Source of the DNA: Nitrospira sp. MA-1
GTDB lineage: Bacteria; Nitrospirota; Nitrospiria; Nitrospirales; UBA8639
Assembly: GCA_032139905.1 (NCBI GenBank)
Contig: JAQJDB010000006.1
Span: 1,116,001 to 1,180,000, forward strand
Length of the DNA: 64,000 nucleotides
Direction: 5' to 3'
The position numbers and the translations under genes were made by a program. The number at the start of each line of letters is the position of its first letter. The first letter of the stretch is position 1. Shown one piece after another: positions 1-9,129 of this stretch. A model generated the notes under the pieces. That model saw nothing but the letters and a program-made list of their open reading frames with translations. It did not search any database and was not told where the DNA came from.

Positions 1-1248
1 GAAATCAAGCTGACGGAATCGCTCGCGGCCCCACTTCTCGAAGCCACGAAGCGGGACTTCGATCGACGATTGGCTCAAAAAGATGCGGATGCCGCCAAGC
101 GGGAAGCGGCTCTGCGCGAGCGCGAAGCTGCCTTGGCCAAATCTCAGGAAACGTTGGACGCGCAAGTCGCCGACAAACTGAAATTCGAACGCGGCAAAAT
201 TGTGGCGGAAGAAGCCAGAAAAGCCAGGCTGGCTCTCTCAAACGATCTGGACCAGAAGTCCAAAGAAATTCTTGAGATTCAGGGGATACTTAAACAAAAG
301 GATGAAAAGCTGGCGGAAGCCCAAAAAGTCCAAGCCGATCTGCTCCGAAAGCAACGGGAGCTGGATGACGCCAAACGCGAGTTGGATCTCACCATAGAAA
401 AGCGCGTACAGGAAGGACTCACCGTCACGCGGGATCAGGCAAAAAAAGAAGCCGAAGAAGCGCTCAAGTTTAAAGTCATGGAGAAAGAGCAGACGATTAC
501 TTCCATGCAAAAACAAATTGAAGAACTTAAGCGTCGTGCCGAACAGGGGTCCCAGCAACTTCAGGGCGAAGTGCAGGAGCTTGAACTCGAAGCGATGCTC
601 ACATCAAAATTCCCCCTGGATCAGATTCAACCCGTGGCAAAAGGCGAGCATGGGGGCGATGTGCTGCACCGGGTATCCAGCTCAATCGGCCAAGCCTGCG
701 GAACCATCTTGTGGGAATCAAAGAGAACCAAAAACTGGAGTGATGGCTGGCTCATCAAGTTACGCGAGGATCAGCGGCAGGCCAAGGCTGAAATCGCGAT
801 CATCGTCAGCCAAGCCCTGCCCAAAGAAGTGGAAACATTCGAATTTATCGACGGCGTCTGGGTCAGCCATCCCAAGGTCGCTCTTCCCCTGGCCATTGCC
901 ATGCGTAATACCCTCATGGAGGTAGCTGGTGCCCGCCAAGCCTCGGAAGGGCAGCAAACCAAAATGGAAATGGTGTATCAATATTTGATGGGTCCGCGCT
1001 TCCGTCAACGGGTGCAAGCGATCGTAGAGGGGTTTTCCTCGATGAAGGGGGACCTTGATAAGGAGCGGAAAGTCATCATGAAGCAATGGGCTAAGCGTGA
1101 AGAACAAATTGATCGGGTCATGATGGCGACGGTGGGCATGTATGGGGACCTTCAAGGCATCGCTGGAAAAACCATGCAGGAAATTGAAGGGCTGGAACTT
1201 CAAGCCTTAGATGCACCCAAGGACGAATCCGACGGAAAATTGTTGTAA
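1..1248 (+). CDS. DUF2130 domain-containing protein, 5' truncated by window edge
   Basis: The reading frame is open from base 1 and stops at 1246-1248, giving 415 visible codons; the true start lies before the window. The first roughly 170 residues are a charged K/E/A/Q-rich coiled coil with repeated stretches such as KREAALREREAALAKSQ. The later part carries the globular DUF2130 features: a SKFPLDQI-like entry, a G-DV-H-V segment, and GTILWESKRTKNWSDGWL, followed by a PKEVETFEFIDGVWV stretch. DUF2130 proteins are widespread and their biochemical role is unsettled; a restriction-endonuclease-like core has been suggested. The family is recognised from general sequence character, not from a search. 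No partner gene is visible because the next 500 bases hold no convincing ORF. Confidence 0.8.
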   Translation, partial: EIKLTESLAAPLLEATKRDFDRRLAQKDADAAKREAALREREAALAKSQETLDAQVADKLKFERGKIVAEEARKARLALSNDLDQKSKEILEIQGILKQKDEKLAEAQKVQADLLRKQRELDDAKRELDLTIEKRVQEGLTVTRDQAKKEAEEALKFKVMEKEQTITSMQKQIEELKRRAEQGSQQLQGEVQELELEAMLTSKFPLDQIQPVAKGEHGGDVLHRVSSSIGQACGTILWESKRTKNWSDGWLIKLREDQRQAKAEIAIIVSQALPKEVETFEFIDGVWVSHPKVALPLAIAMRNTLMEVAGARQASEGQQTKMEMVYQYLMGPRFRQRVQAIVEGFSSMKGDLDKERKVIMKQWAKREEQIDRVMMATVGMYGDLQGIAGKTMQEIEGLELQALDAPKDESDGKLL

Positions 1249-1758
1249 GAACTCCCGCCTCTGCTTTCGCCAATAAAAGCAAAGGTTTGGTCTTCGCACG
1301 ATCATGCCCGTATCGACTCATTCTCCCTAATCTTGCCGCCACGTGCCACAATTCTCCTGAGTCATTGTGGTATCTAGCAACATTTCTCATCTTTACTTTA
1401 ACCTCTGGTTCCCGGCCTTCTCTGGTTTTTGCCTTCGGTTCCGGGGGACTAGCCTTTCCGGTAATAGGTTTGTCCTGTACAGCCAAGTCGCTTCCTTTAA
1501 AAAATGATCATTGCTGGAAGGATGGGAGAGGTTCCTTTTCAGTGTCGTGTGGATTGGGGCCTCACAGCACACGACACCGGTTTGGGGAAATTTGTCCATC
1601 TGCATCCTCTAGCGAGTGAGGCAAATAGCCTCATTTCCATGATTGAAAAATGAAAACAGTAGAAAAAACTCACGTTAATATTGGCACGCAATTTGGAAAG
1701 ACTTATCGAAGGAGAGGCAAGAGCCGAGTCTATATCACAAAAGAAGGAGACAGTTCTG
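1249..1758. other. Intergenic region, no gene seen
   Basis: About 510 bases between the DUF2130 gene and the first cytochrome. ORFs on both strands exist but lack a ribosome binding site and have non-protein-like composition. The sequence becomes AT-rich from about 1620, where the promoter of the cytochrome cluster would be expected, but no clear -35/-10 pair can be assigned. Confidence 0.5.
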
Positions 1759-2223
1759 ATGAAAATATTGAAGCAAAAGATTCAATCGAAAACCTGGATC
1801 ATCGTCGCAATGGTTTCCTTCGCCTGTGCTTCGGTGTGGGCGGGAAGTGCCGGGGATCTTCAGCCCCGGGTCCCATCCGATCGCATAGAACAGGCTCTGT
1901 CCTTTACCAATCCCTTCACCCCCACAGAGGAATTTATTGCGAGCGGAAAAAAATTATATGAAGGCAAGGGCTGGTGCGCCTACTGCCATGGCTGGGAGGG
2001 CACAGGGGCACCGACCGAGGGTCGAACCTTTCCTCCTGATATCAAGATGCCAACCAATTTTGCGGATGCCGCCTGGCAGGCAGCCAGAAGTGATGGGGAG
2101 CTTTTCTGGGTTCTGATTCATGGGAGTCATGGTACGGATATGGTGGCGTATATGCCGCAGTATATTACGGATAAGGAGGCCTGGCAGATCATTGCCTATC
2201 TCCGAACTTTTGGAAGAACCTAA
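1759..2223 (+). CDS. Exported monohaem c-type cytochrome
   Basis: The 154-residue protein starts at the ATG at 1759, which follows an AAGGAG-type ribosome binding site; an upstream TTG at 1681 has none. An N-terminal signal peptide (residues about 1-29, hydrophobic WIIVAMVSFACASVWA) precedes one haem-binding CAYCH motif at residues 73-77 and a C-terminal class I cytochrome c helix (ITDKEAWQIIAYLRTF). A methionine in MVAYMPQY could be the distal ligand. It should act as a soluble or membrane-tethered periplasmic electron carrier. The region PRVPSDRIEQA to YEGKGWCAYCHG parallels the cytochrome at 3010-3525, so the two are paralogues. It opens a same-strand cluster with a superoxide dismutase and four more cytochromes; the electron-transfer partner cannot be read from sequence. 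Confidence 0.88.
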   Translation: MKILKQKIQSKTWIIVAMVSFACASVWAGSAGDLQPRVPSDRIEQALSFTNPFTPTEEFIASGKKLYEGKGWCAYCHGWEGTGAPTEGRTFPPDIKMPTNFADAAWQAARSDGELFWVLIHGSHGTDMVAYMPQYITDKEAWQIIAYLRTFGRT

Positions 2224-2314
2224 TGGCGCATCTATGTTTATAAGAAGACAGGCGATCGGGTGAACGGGCATCATTTCTTTTTCATATAGAGAGAGATATG
2301 TAGGGAGGGACATC

Positions 2315-2911
2315 ATGCAAAAAAACCACTTCAGAATATGTCAGATGACAGGGGTTGCCGCTCTGATGGTGGCTGTCCTGTCAGGTTGTAGTCACTATGG
2401 GAGTCACAACATATCGAAAACGGCGAACGCGACGATTCAAGGCTGTACGGACCCGGCCATTACGGGAACCGCCACTCTCAAAGAATTTGAATCTGAAGAA
2501 GGGATTAAAAAACTGTATGTCCAGATGGAGGTGAACGGATTAAAGGATGGCAAGCATGCCGTCCATATCCATGAGGTCGCAAGCTGTCAACCATGCGGGG
2601 CTGCAAAAGGCCATCATGATCCAGGGCCTTTTGGCAAGTCTACACCTGACGCACCGGACTTCAATCATCCCTTTCACATGGGTGATCTGGTCAATATGAC
2701 GGTCGTCAACGGAGTCGGAACACTCCATGCGGTGACCACCAGGGTTGCCTTATCGGATGGCCGGTTAAGTGTGTTTGATCATGATGGCAGTGCGTTCATT
2801 ATTCACACGAACGAAGATCTCTATTGCGATCAAGATAGCGAACTCAATCCGGGATGTGCCGGAGGCGCCCGTGATGCCTGTGGAATCATTGAACCGGTAT
2901 CATTGATGTAG
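2315..2911 (+). CDS. sodC: Cu/Zn superoxide dismutase family lipoprotein
   Basis: The ATG at 2315 is preceded by an AGGGAGGGA ribosome binding site. The 198-residue protein begins with a lipoprotein-type signal ending in VLSGC. The Cu/Zn SOD signatures are present in order: HAVHIHEVASC (two Cu ligands and the first disulphide Cys), GHHDPGPFG (bridging and Zn ligands), HPFHMGDL, FIIHTNEDLYC (the last Cu-ligand His) and GGARDACGII (second disulphide Cys). Family members convert superoxide to peroxide and oxygen in the periplasm. The lipobox suggests membrane anchoring facing the periplasm. Its place between two cytochrome genes suggests protection of an exported electron-transfer chain from leaked superoxide; that role is inferred. 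The segment between the Cu-site and Zn-site motifs differs from classic SodC, so activity should not be assumed. Confidence 0.88.
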   Translation: MQKNHFRICQMTGVAALMVAVLSGCSHYGSHNISKTANATIQGCTDPAITGTATLKEFESEEGIKKLYVQMEVNGLKDGKHAVHIHEVASCQPCGAAKGHHDPGPFGKSTPDAPDFNHPFHMGDLVNMTVVNGVGTLHAVTTRVALSDGRLSVFDHDGSAFIIHTNEDLYCDQDSELNPGCAGGARDACGIIEPVSLM

Positions 2912-3009
2912 GCAGAGCAGCCTCGATTTGACCGGGGGGCAAATGAAGGCGTTGGCACATTCCGCGTGCGGTTGCAGGATACCCAGAAGGAAAGACAGAA
3001 GGAGGCATG

Positions 3010-3525
3010 ATGAGACAGACATTTCAATGGACAAGTGGAGTTATCCTGGCGCTGGCGGTGAGTGGATCCCCGGTGGCGGCCCAGGAACATGGTCATCAAC
3101 AGATGATGATGCCACGCGTCCCGGCGGATAAGCTGGCTGAAGCCAAATCCCTGAAGAGCCCGTTGCCGTCCTCACCGGAAATCGTCGAAAAAGGCAAGGC
3201 GATCTATGAGGGCAAGGGCACGTGTATCAATTGTCACGGTGTCAGTGGACGCGGCGATGGCCCGGGTGCCGCGACCCTCAATCCCCCGCCTCGGGTGTTT
3301 CGGTCACATGGCTTTTGGAAGCATCGGTCTGAAGGGGAAATTTTTTGGGTGATCAAATATGGATCGCCGGGGACCGGGATGATTCCATTTGGTGGAATGC
3401 TTTCGGATGAAGAGATCTGGACAGTGATGCAATATGAGCAAAGTTTTTCCGGAGGATCACATGGCGGAGGGAGAGGTCCTCAGGGAGGCCAAGGGCACCA
3501 GGGTCGGGGGATGATGAAGCACTGA
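3010..3525 (+). CDS. Exported monohaem c-type cytochrome
   Basis: The start is placed at the second of two in-frame ATGs (3007 and 3010) because the AAGGAGG site at 2999-3005 is then about 4 bases away. The 171-residue protein has a signal peptide ending near SPVAAQE, the single haem motif CINCH, and the PRVPADKLAEAKS and YEGKGTCINCHG blocks shared with the cytochrome at 1759-2223. It ends in a Gly/His-rich tail (SGGSHGGGRGPQGGQGHQGRG) absent from that paralogue. The role is periplasmic electron transfer; the glycine-histidine tail could bind metal, but that is speculation. The next gene begins 28 bases downstream, consistent with one transcript. Confidence 0.88.
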   Translation: MRQTFQWTSGVILALAVSGSPVAAQEHGHQQMMMPRVPADKLAEAKSLKSPLPSSPEIVEKGKAIYEGKGTCINCHGVSGRGDGPGAATLNPPPRVFRSHGFWKHRSEGEIFWVIKYGSPGTGMIPFGGMLSDEEIWTVMQYEQSFSGGSHGGGRGPQGGQGHQGRGMMKH

Positions 3526-3553
3526 ATTGTTCGGTGTAGAAGAAAGGCAGGTG

Positions 3554-4252
3554 ATGGGATTGAATGTTGCTGGGATAGGTTGTCGAACAGCATGCGGATT
3601 TATCAAAGGAACCCTTCTTCTTGCCTGGATGCTTGCAGGCTTGTTCGTCCCAGCAGGAGCGGCTGACCTCACGAATGAGGGAGAAGGCATCGTACAGTCC
3701 ACCTGTGTTGGTTGCCACCGAATTCATGGCGCGCCAATGCCGCGCTCCACAAAACAGGCGCCGGACTTGATCTGGGCTGGTAATAAATATCAACGGGACT
3801 GGTTAGTGGCCTGGCTCCAAAATCCAAAGGAAAAACTCTATCCGGTCGGTTACGATTTTAAGTTCAAGCGCAAGGGGCGGCATCTTGCGCTCTTACCCGG
3901 AGAAGCGGAAAAGGTGGCCGATTTCTTGAGCACCCTGAAGGATGTGAGAATCACCGAAGGCATGATGAAACCGGGCACATCGGCAGAACTGGCCAGGGGG
4001 GAGCAACTTTACCGCGAGCATGTCTGTCAAAATTGCCATTGGACGCCAGCGGACAATCGCCGTGGCTATACGGGTGGGACGTCCAGTACGTCTTTCGTCA
4101 ATATGGGGAATCGTCTCCAGGCGGATTGGGTCTATCGCTTCAATTTGAACCCTGATGACTTTGTTCCAGGAAGTGGAGCCTATATTCCCAAGCCTTCCCT
4201 ACCGGAGACGGATATCTACGCGATCACGGCGTACATGATGACCTTCAGATAA
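3554..4252 (+). CDS. Exported dihaem c-type cytochrome
   Basis: The ATG at 3554 is preceded by a purine-rich AAAGGCAGG. The 232-residue product has a long hydrophobic signal segment (GTLLLAWMLAGLFVPAGA) and two haem motifs: CVGCH at residues 51-55 and CQNCH around residues 158-162. Each motif belongs to a separate cytochrome c-like domain, the first containing DLIWAGNKYQRDWLVAWL and the second ADWVYRFNLNP; the two halves show a loose internal duplication. It resembles the diheme subunits that accompany periplasmic oxidoreductases, but no catalytic subunit is in the window. It sits in the middle of the cytochrome cluster. Only the c-type, exported, dihaem nature is read directly from sequence. 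Confidence 0.87.
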   Translation: MGLNVAGIGCRTACGFIKGTLLLAWMLAGLFVPAGAADLTNEGEGIVQSTCVGCHRIHGAPMPRSTKQAPDLIWAGNKYQRDWLVAWLQNPKEKLYPVGYDFKFKRKGRHLALLPGEAEKVADFLSTLKDVRITEGMMKPGTSAELARGEQLYREHVCQNCHWTPADNRRGYTGGTSSTSFVNMGNRLQADWVYRFNLNPDDFVPGSGAYIPKPSLPETDIYAITAYMMTFR

Positions 4253-4282
4253 CCATAATAGACATCCACAAGAGAGTGACAG

Positions 4283-4666
4283 ATGCACCGGTGCTTCAGT
4301 TGGATGAAACATAAAAACCATATGAGGAATTTTTCGATAGTGGTCCTGGGGCTAGCGTTAATACTGGTCATGACAAGCCCGGCTCTTGCCGGTGGGGGGG
4401 ATGTCGAAAAAGGTCAAACGTTGTTTCGAAAAACTTGCGGGCATTGTCATGGATTAAACGGGAAGGGTGATGGTGCCATGGCCGGATACACCAACCCTCC
4501 TCCCGCCAATTTAACCAGTCAGAAAACTCAGTTTAAGTCAGACGATGAACTCAAAGATGTGATCAAGAATGGTCGACCGGGCACCTCCATGGTCAGCTTT
4601 AAAGATGCCATAGCGGAAGAACAATTAAACGATCTTCTTGCTTATCTCCGTTCCCTGAAACCGTAA
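4283..4666 (+). CDS. Small exported cytochrome c, class I
   Basis: A 127-residue protein with one haem motif, CGHCHG, then GKGDGAMAGYTNPPPANL and a C-terminal ligand region PGTSMVSFKDAI followed by the last helix LNDLLAYLRSL. This is the usual layout of a short cytochrome c (CccA or cytochrome c6-like). The start at 4283 has a weak GAGAG upstream; a later ATG at 4322 would give a more standard signal peptide (MRNFSIVVLGLALILV, cleaved near ALAGG). The mature protein is the same either way. It is a likely mobile periplasmic carrier for the neighbouring multi-domain cytochromes. Confidence 0.87.
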   Translation: MHRCFSWMKHKNHMRNFSIVVLGLALILVMTSPALAGGGDVEKGQTLFRKTCGHCHGLNGKGDGAMAGYTNPPPANLTSQKTQFKSDDELKDVIKNGRPGTSMVSFKDAIAEEQLNDLLAYLRSLKP

Positions 4667-4851
4667 AAGTTGATTCTCAAGATAATGGATTCTCTTCTGA
4701 TTCAATCCTCAGAATGGCAACAATAAAAACCTTTTCATCATTCTACGGACTATCAAGACGGGGACCTGCGTGAGACAGTCAGCTTAGGCCGACCTATTTG
4801 CTAAGCCGAATGGTTTTGGCCAAATGCCGTCGCATGAAAAAGGAGAGAGGC

Positions 4852-5346
4852 ATGAAACCGGGAAAGGTCTGGGCTGGAATGACCCTTGGTGCGTTAATGT
4901 TATGGTGGAACGTTGGTTTCTCTATCGCGGAGCCCGAACATTCTGCCGCACACAGGCTGGAACATGAGATGCCGAAGGCCTCGTTGCCAAAGCGTATGGC
5001 ATTGGATCTTCCCCAGGCCGCACAAGAGGGTCTCAAGTTGACGATGCGAGAGCATCTTGAAGCCCTTGAAGCCATCGTTGGCGCTTTAGCGCGAGAAGAC
5101 TTTGCCAAGGCCGCTATCCTGACAAATGAGGAACTGGGTTTCCCGAAACACCATGTGGCCATGCAGCGTGAGCAGGGTGCCATATTCCCGCCTGAATACC
5201 ATGAGCTGGCTATGGCGCATCATCAAGCTGCAGAAGCCATGGGCGAAATGATCCCGACCAAAGACCTCAAGCAGATTCTCCCTCATCTCGAGCAGACCAT
5301 CCACGCCTGCGTGAAATGCCATCAAGTCTTTCGCTTGCAGGATTGA
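4852..5346 (+). CDS. Cytochrome c'-like exported protein, C-terminal haem motif
   Basis: The ATG at 4852 follows GGAGAGAGG; an upstream TTG lacks such a site. The 164-residue protein has a signal peptide (MTLGALMLWWNVGFSIA), a largely helical middle with several His and Met residues, and its only haem motif, CVKCH, close to the C-terminus (IHACVKCHQVF). A C-terminal CxxCH on an all-helical protein is the pattern of the cytochrome c' and c-556 four-helix-bundle families. Such proteins bind haem with an open or Met-ligated axial site and are linked to NO handling or electron transfer. It ends the cytochrome cluster; which of these roles applies is not visible. Confidence 0.78.
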   Translation: MKPGKVWAGMTLGALMLWWNVGFSIAEPEHSAAHRLEHEMPKASLPKRMALDLPQAAQEGLKLTMREHLEALEAIVGALAREDFAKAAILTNEELGFPKHHVAMQREQGAIFPPEYHELAMAHHQAAEAMGEMIPTKDLKQILPHLEQTIHACVKCHQVFRLQD

Positions 5347-5717
5347 ATTGTGAAAATTTGATAATACTCTCCCAACAGTGGACGAACTCTGTGTGCTTGT
5401 AGTAGCCCCTAACCGGTTTGTCATTCGGAACCCATGGCGAAGAATCTGTGCCTAGGTTGAGAAGCCCCAAGTATCAGCGAGCTTATTCCGTATACTCAGG
5501 ATGACATTGCCTTTCAGGTTTTGTTTATGAACAGCATAGAGTTTATTGTGAATTGTCTGGCAAATATAGATCAGATTTTTACAATTCAGGCAAGAAATTC
5601 CCATAATTATTGTTTCTCTTGAGTGTTAGGATTAGAATCCTCTCCTTATTGTGTTATGCCTGCCGAATATTGACAGGTATCTTTTTCCAAGCCTTCCACA
5701 AATACGCAGATTTCCTG
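5347..5717. other. Intergenic region with an 8-bp inverted repeat
   Basis: About 370 bases, AT-rich after 5500. An 8-base inverted repeat (TGAATTGT at 5549-5556, ACAATTCA at 5581-5588) lies upstream of the ZIP gene and could be an operator, although this is weak. No convincing ORF and no terminator are seen. Confidence 0.35.
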
Positions 5718-6443
5718 ATGAATAGCCACTACGGATATGCCATCCTGGCCAGTCTTCTTGCGGCCGGGGTCACGACCACAGGTCTCTATGTCATTCGTCG
5801 GTTTGGAGCATGGGGACAACATAATGCCTCCTATTTTTCCTGTTTCGCAGCCGGGGTACTGATCTCGGTGGCCTTTCTCCATATCATTCCTCAAGCCCTC
5901 CACATGAATGAGCAGGCTCCGGTATATTTGCTGGGAGGCTATCTGGCCTTCCATCTGCTCAACCGATTCATTCATGCCTATGTCTGCGATAGCACTCCCG
6001 ACACAGCCATTGGACTGATTCCTCTGCTCGGGATTGGCCTGCATTCGACATTGGATGGGGTGGTGTATGCCATCACGTTTAGCGTCAGTGTCTTAACCGG
6101 AACGTTAGCGGGTATTGGAATGGTCCTGCATGAGTTTCCGGAAGGAATCGTCACCTATGTATTGTTACTTCGCAGCGGGTTCACTCCGAAAAAGTCATGG
6201 CTGTTGGCCTTTCTGGCTGCGGCTCTTACCACACCGATTGGGACATTGTTGGCAATCCCCATCATTCATCAAATCAATGAGTCCATTCTTGGCGCGCTGC
6301 TGGCGGTTTCAGCTGGGGCATTTGTCTATGTCGGAGCCACGCATCTATTGCCCTTAGCCGAGCGGGAAGACCGTCCCTACAGTCTGGCCGCCATGGGAGC
6401 CGGCGTTCTAGTCGCCCTGGGCATCATTCTCACTCACGGGTAA
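5718..6443 (+). CDS. ZIP family divalent metal transporter
   Basis: Starting at the ATG at 5718, the protein is 241 residues with about seven to eight hydrophobic segments. ZIP-family signatures are clear: SCFAAGVLISVAFLHIIPQ in an early helix, GLHSTLDGVVYAI (the HS-x-x-DG helix 4 motif) and MVLHEFPEGIVTY (the HExPEG helix 5 motif), which form the binuclear metal site. ZIP proteins move Zn, Fe or related divalent ions into the cytoplasm. A longer frame opens at a TTG at 5610, but the extra residues do not fit the family and the chosen start has no strong ribosome binding site, so the start is uncertain. It lies directly before a TonB-dependent receptor, suggesting linked metal acquisition. 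Confidence 0.85.
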   Translation: MNSHYGYAILASLLAAGVTTTGLYVIRRFGAWGQHNASYFSCFAAGVLISVAFLHIIPQALHMNEQAPVYLLGGYLAFHLLNRFIHAYVCDSTPDTAIGLIPLLGIGLHSTLDGVVYAITFSVSVLTGTLAGIGMVLHEFPEGIVTYVLLLRSGFTPKKSWLLAFLAAALTTPIGTLLAIPIIHQINESILGALLAVSAGAFVYVGATHLLPLAEREDRPYSLAAMGAGVLVALGIILTHG

Positions 6444-6716
6444 TTTAATAAAATTCTCACGAGACTCGGCCCGGAAATTGTCCAGCCGGCTCGGTCGCCA
6501 GCCTAATCTATACTTTATTCAATGCCTTGGTTAGGATTTGTTTCAAAGAGGAAAAAAGGGGAGGGATGAGAATGGGTTAGCGAGTAATTTTTTCGGGGAT
6601 TAGGATAGGAGTTTTTCTGCGCATAGTTAGGTTTTTTACCAGATGCATACGAAAAGACTTCTCGGAAGCCAGACTCGGTATACATCCTGAACTAGGGATT
6701 GCCAGAGGCTTACAGC

Positions 6717-8756
6717 ATGGGTGTCGAGATAAGCAAATCGGCGCATTTTCTGTGGGCCCCATTGTTTGTGTTAAATCTGTCTGTTCTTGCACAGGCTGAG
6801 GCACCGCTTGCCAAGATCTCAGAAATTGACGGAACAGCCCACCTCATTGACGCCCTTGAATTCTTGAAAGAAGAGGAAAGTGTCAGTATTGCTTCCCGCT
6901 ACGAACAGCCAATCTCAGAAGCTCCGTCCAATGTGTATGTGATTACTGATGAGGACATTCGTCACTCGGGCGCCATTGATCTGCCCACCATCCTCCGCCG
7001 TATTCCCGGTATGGAGGTCATGCAGGTGACCGGTGCAGATTTCAATGTGAGTGCTCGGGGCGACAACCAATTGCAAGCCAATAAGATGCTAGTGATGGTG
7101 GATGGACGGGTCATTTATAACGATGCTCTAGGCATTGTGTTCTGGAAATCTATTCCCGTCGTCCTCCCTGAGATACGGCGTATTGAGGTGCTGAAGGGAC
7201 CGGTTTCCGCCGTATATGGATTTAACGCCTTTGACGGGGTGATCAACATCATCACGAAGTCGGCTGAGGAACTTCGGGGAACCATCGCCCAGTTTGGGGG
7301 AGGGGAACTTGGAACTATCAGCAGTGCGGTAGTCCACGCTGGCATTATCGGGAAATTTGATTATCGCCTTTCATTCGGGCGTGACCAAACCCAAGAATGG
7401 AGAGATCGGGATCACCTGGCCTTCCGATCGAACAAATTTAATGCCCAGACTCATTACATATTTCCGGACATTTCCCAACTTACGATTTCAGGCGGGTTGG
7501 TCGATACCAACCGGTTTGATGGAACCCTATTCGACGCGGACCTCCAAAAGGGCAGGCCCAAACTCGGATATGCTCAAGCTATCTATGAGAAGGGTAATTT
7601 TCTTCTTCGTGGTTTTTGGAACATTATAAATGACTCCGTTGGAAGCTCGAATGTTCCGCTCCAACAAGGAGTTCTGGTGCAACTCGCCGATCCGAACGGC
7701 AAGGTCAATAATATTCCGATTACCTCGAATACCTACAACTTCGATGCTCAGCATGCGGTGGAATTGATTCTGAACCACCGGGTAACCTATGGGATTAATT
7801 TCCGCCATATCACCCTGTCGAGTCCAGCATTCAACGGATTCAACAGGGAGAATCGGTTGGGATTGTACGTCCAGGACGAATGGAAAATCATCCACAATCT
7901 TACAACTGTCGTGGGAGTGCGGTATGACATGGATAATCAGATTCATCCCACAGTCAGTCCACGGATGGCCTTGATGTACACGATTCTTCCGGGTCATACC
8001 CTTCGAGCCGGAGTAAGCCTGGCCTATCGACCTCCTCCGCTCGTGCAAAGCCATGCTTCGGCATTGGTCGTGGTCACTCCGCCTCCGCCATCCCCGGCAC
8101 CTACGCCGGTTCCCTTTGACGGGTCAGGTAATCTCAAGCCGGAAAAGATCGTGTCGTATGAAGTTGAATATCAAGGATGGTACTTTAATCATCGCTTACG
8201 AGCCCGATCTGCGCTTTTTTTTAACCATATCTCTCAATTGATCAGTCCAGAGTCCACTGCCACATTCGCAACATTTGGTAATGCTTCAGGACATGCCGAT
8301 ATTTATGGTGGTGAGGTTGGGTTTGAATTTCTCGCCACACAGTGGTTGTCAGGATTTGTCAATTATGCCTACGAGCGAATCGACCAGTCGTTCACCGGTC
8401 TGACCCGTCGCTCAGTTCCCCGATCAAAGGTGAATGTTGGGGTGCGGGGTGAGTGGAATAACGGGCTCAACGGTGAGGCCTCCTTTCACTTTGTCAGTGA
8501 GGCCACCTATCCGATTACCACATTTTCCCCGGGTTTACCAGCAGGCACAACCATCCCCGTGAGTGTGGGAAGCTATAACCTACTCAACCTAAGGGCCGGC
8601 TATAAGTTTTGGCGCCAAAGACCTCCAACGGAATACCTTCGGGAAGCGGAAGCGAGCATCTCTGTGTTTAATGCCCTCAATGACAAACATAAGGAACATC
8701 CGTTGGGTGATACCATTCGCAGCCGTGTGATGGGATGGATCACGCTCAATTTCTGA
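6717..8756 (+). CDS. TonB-dependent outer-membrane receptor
   Basis: A 679-residue protein starting at the ATG at 6717 behind an AGAGG site. The signal peptide ends near VLAQAEA. The plug domain (residues about 55-175) contains NVYVITDEDIRHSGA, LRRIPGMEVMQV, VMVDGRVIY and RIEVLKGPVSAVYG, typical of TonB-dependent receptors. The remaining 500 residues are alternating beta strands of a 22-strand barrel, ending in the C-terminal aromatic residue (MGWITLNF) used in outer-membrane assembly. It would import a chelate or other large ligand using TonB energy; no TonB/ExbBD genes are in the window. The ligand is unknown, though the upstream ZIP transporter makes a metal chelate a reasonable guess. A Pro-rich loop (VVVTPPPPSPAPTPVPF) interrupts the barrel. 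Confidence 0.9.
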   Translation: MGVEISKSAHFLWAPLFVLNLSVLAQAEAPLAKISEIDGTAHLIDALEFLKEEESVSIASRYEQPISEAPSNVYVITDEDIRHSGAIDLPTILRRIPGMEVMQVTGADFNVSARGDNQLQANKMLVMVDGRVIYNDALGIVFWKSIPVVLPEIRRIEVLKGPVSAVYGFNAFDGVINIITKSAEELRGTIAQFGGGELGTISSAVVHAGIIGKFDYRLSFGRDQTQEWRDRDHLAFRSNKFNAQTHYIFPDISQLTISGGLVDTNRFDGTLFDADLQKGRPKLGYAQAIYEKGNFLLRGFWNIINDSVGSSNVPLQQGVLVQLADPNGKVNNIPITSNTYNFDAQHAVELILNHRVTYGINFRHITLSSPAFNGFNRENRLGLYVQDEWKIIHNLTTVVGVRYDMDNQIHPTVSPRMALMYTILPGHTLRAGVSLAYRPPPLVQSHASALVVVTPPPPSPAPTPVPFDGSGNLKPEKIVSYEVEYQGWYFNHRLRARSALFFNHISQLISPESTATFATFGNASGHADIYGGEVGFEFLATQWLSGFVNYAYERIDQSFTGLTRRSVPRSKVNVGVRGEWNNGLNGEASFHFVSEATYPITTFSPGLPAGTTIPVSVGSYNLLNLRAGYKFWRQRPPTEYLREAEASISVFNALNDKHKEHPLGDTIRSRVMGWITLNF

Positions 8757-9129
8757 AGGGGGACGTTAACCACTGCAGAAGGATATGCAGTGATGAATAG
8801 ACAACGGTGGTCCATTCCTGATGCTATAGGCGGAGGAAGTGAATTGTGGCCAATTCCGATTGGGTGGTATTGGATGAACCTGCCAACTGGTGGTTGAGGT
8901 TATGAGGGGAATCCCAGTGCTCAGGGGGACATATTATGAATAAATGTCCCAATCCCCAAAAAGTGACGAGTTTGCCTTAGTGGGGAATTCCCTTTAGCCC
9001 TGGGGATTGGAGTCCAATAATTCAATGGCTCTTCCTCATTGCCTCGCTCGATCTGTGAGTAGGGCGTCATGGTAAACTTAATGCCAATGACGCCATTTCT
9101 TTTTCCTACGTTTATTAACGGCCACAATA
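8757..9129. other. Intergenic region between receptor and GDPD genes
   Basis: About 370 bases without a supported gene. It contains distant complementary 9-mers (CCAATCCCC at 8949-8957 and GGGGATTGG at 9002-9010) and a stronger hairpin listed separately at 9063-9094, so part of this RNA may be structured. Confidence 0.4.
9063..9094 (+). terminator. Hairpin followed by T-rich run upstream of GDPD gene
   Basis: A perfect 8-bp stem, GGCGTCAT (9063-9070) and ATGACGCC (9087-9094), encloses a 16-base loop and is followed by ATTTCTTTTT. This looks like an intrinsic terminator on the plus strand. It may end receptor transcription or, as it lies 35 bases before the next start codon, attenuate the GDPD gene. 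Confidence 0.45.

Noticed and set aside
1118-1486. A 122-codon minus-strand frame overlapping the DUF2130 end
   Set aside because: Charged composition is suggestive, but it overlaps a conserved gene antisense for about 130 bases and lacks a ribosome binding site.
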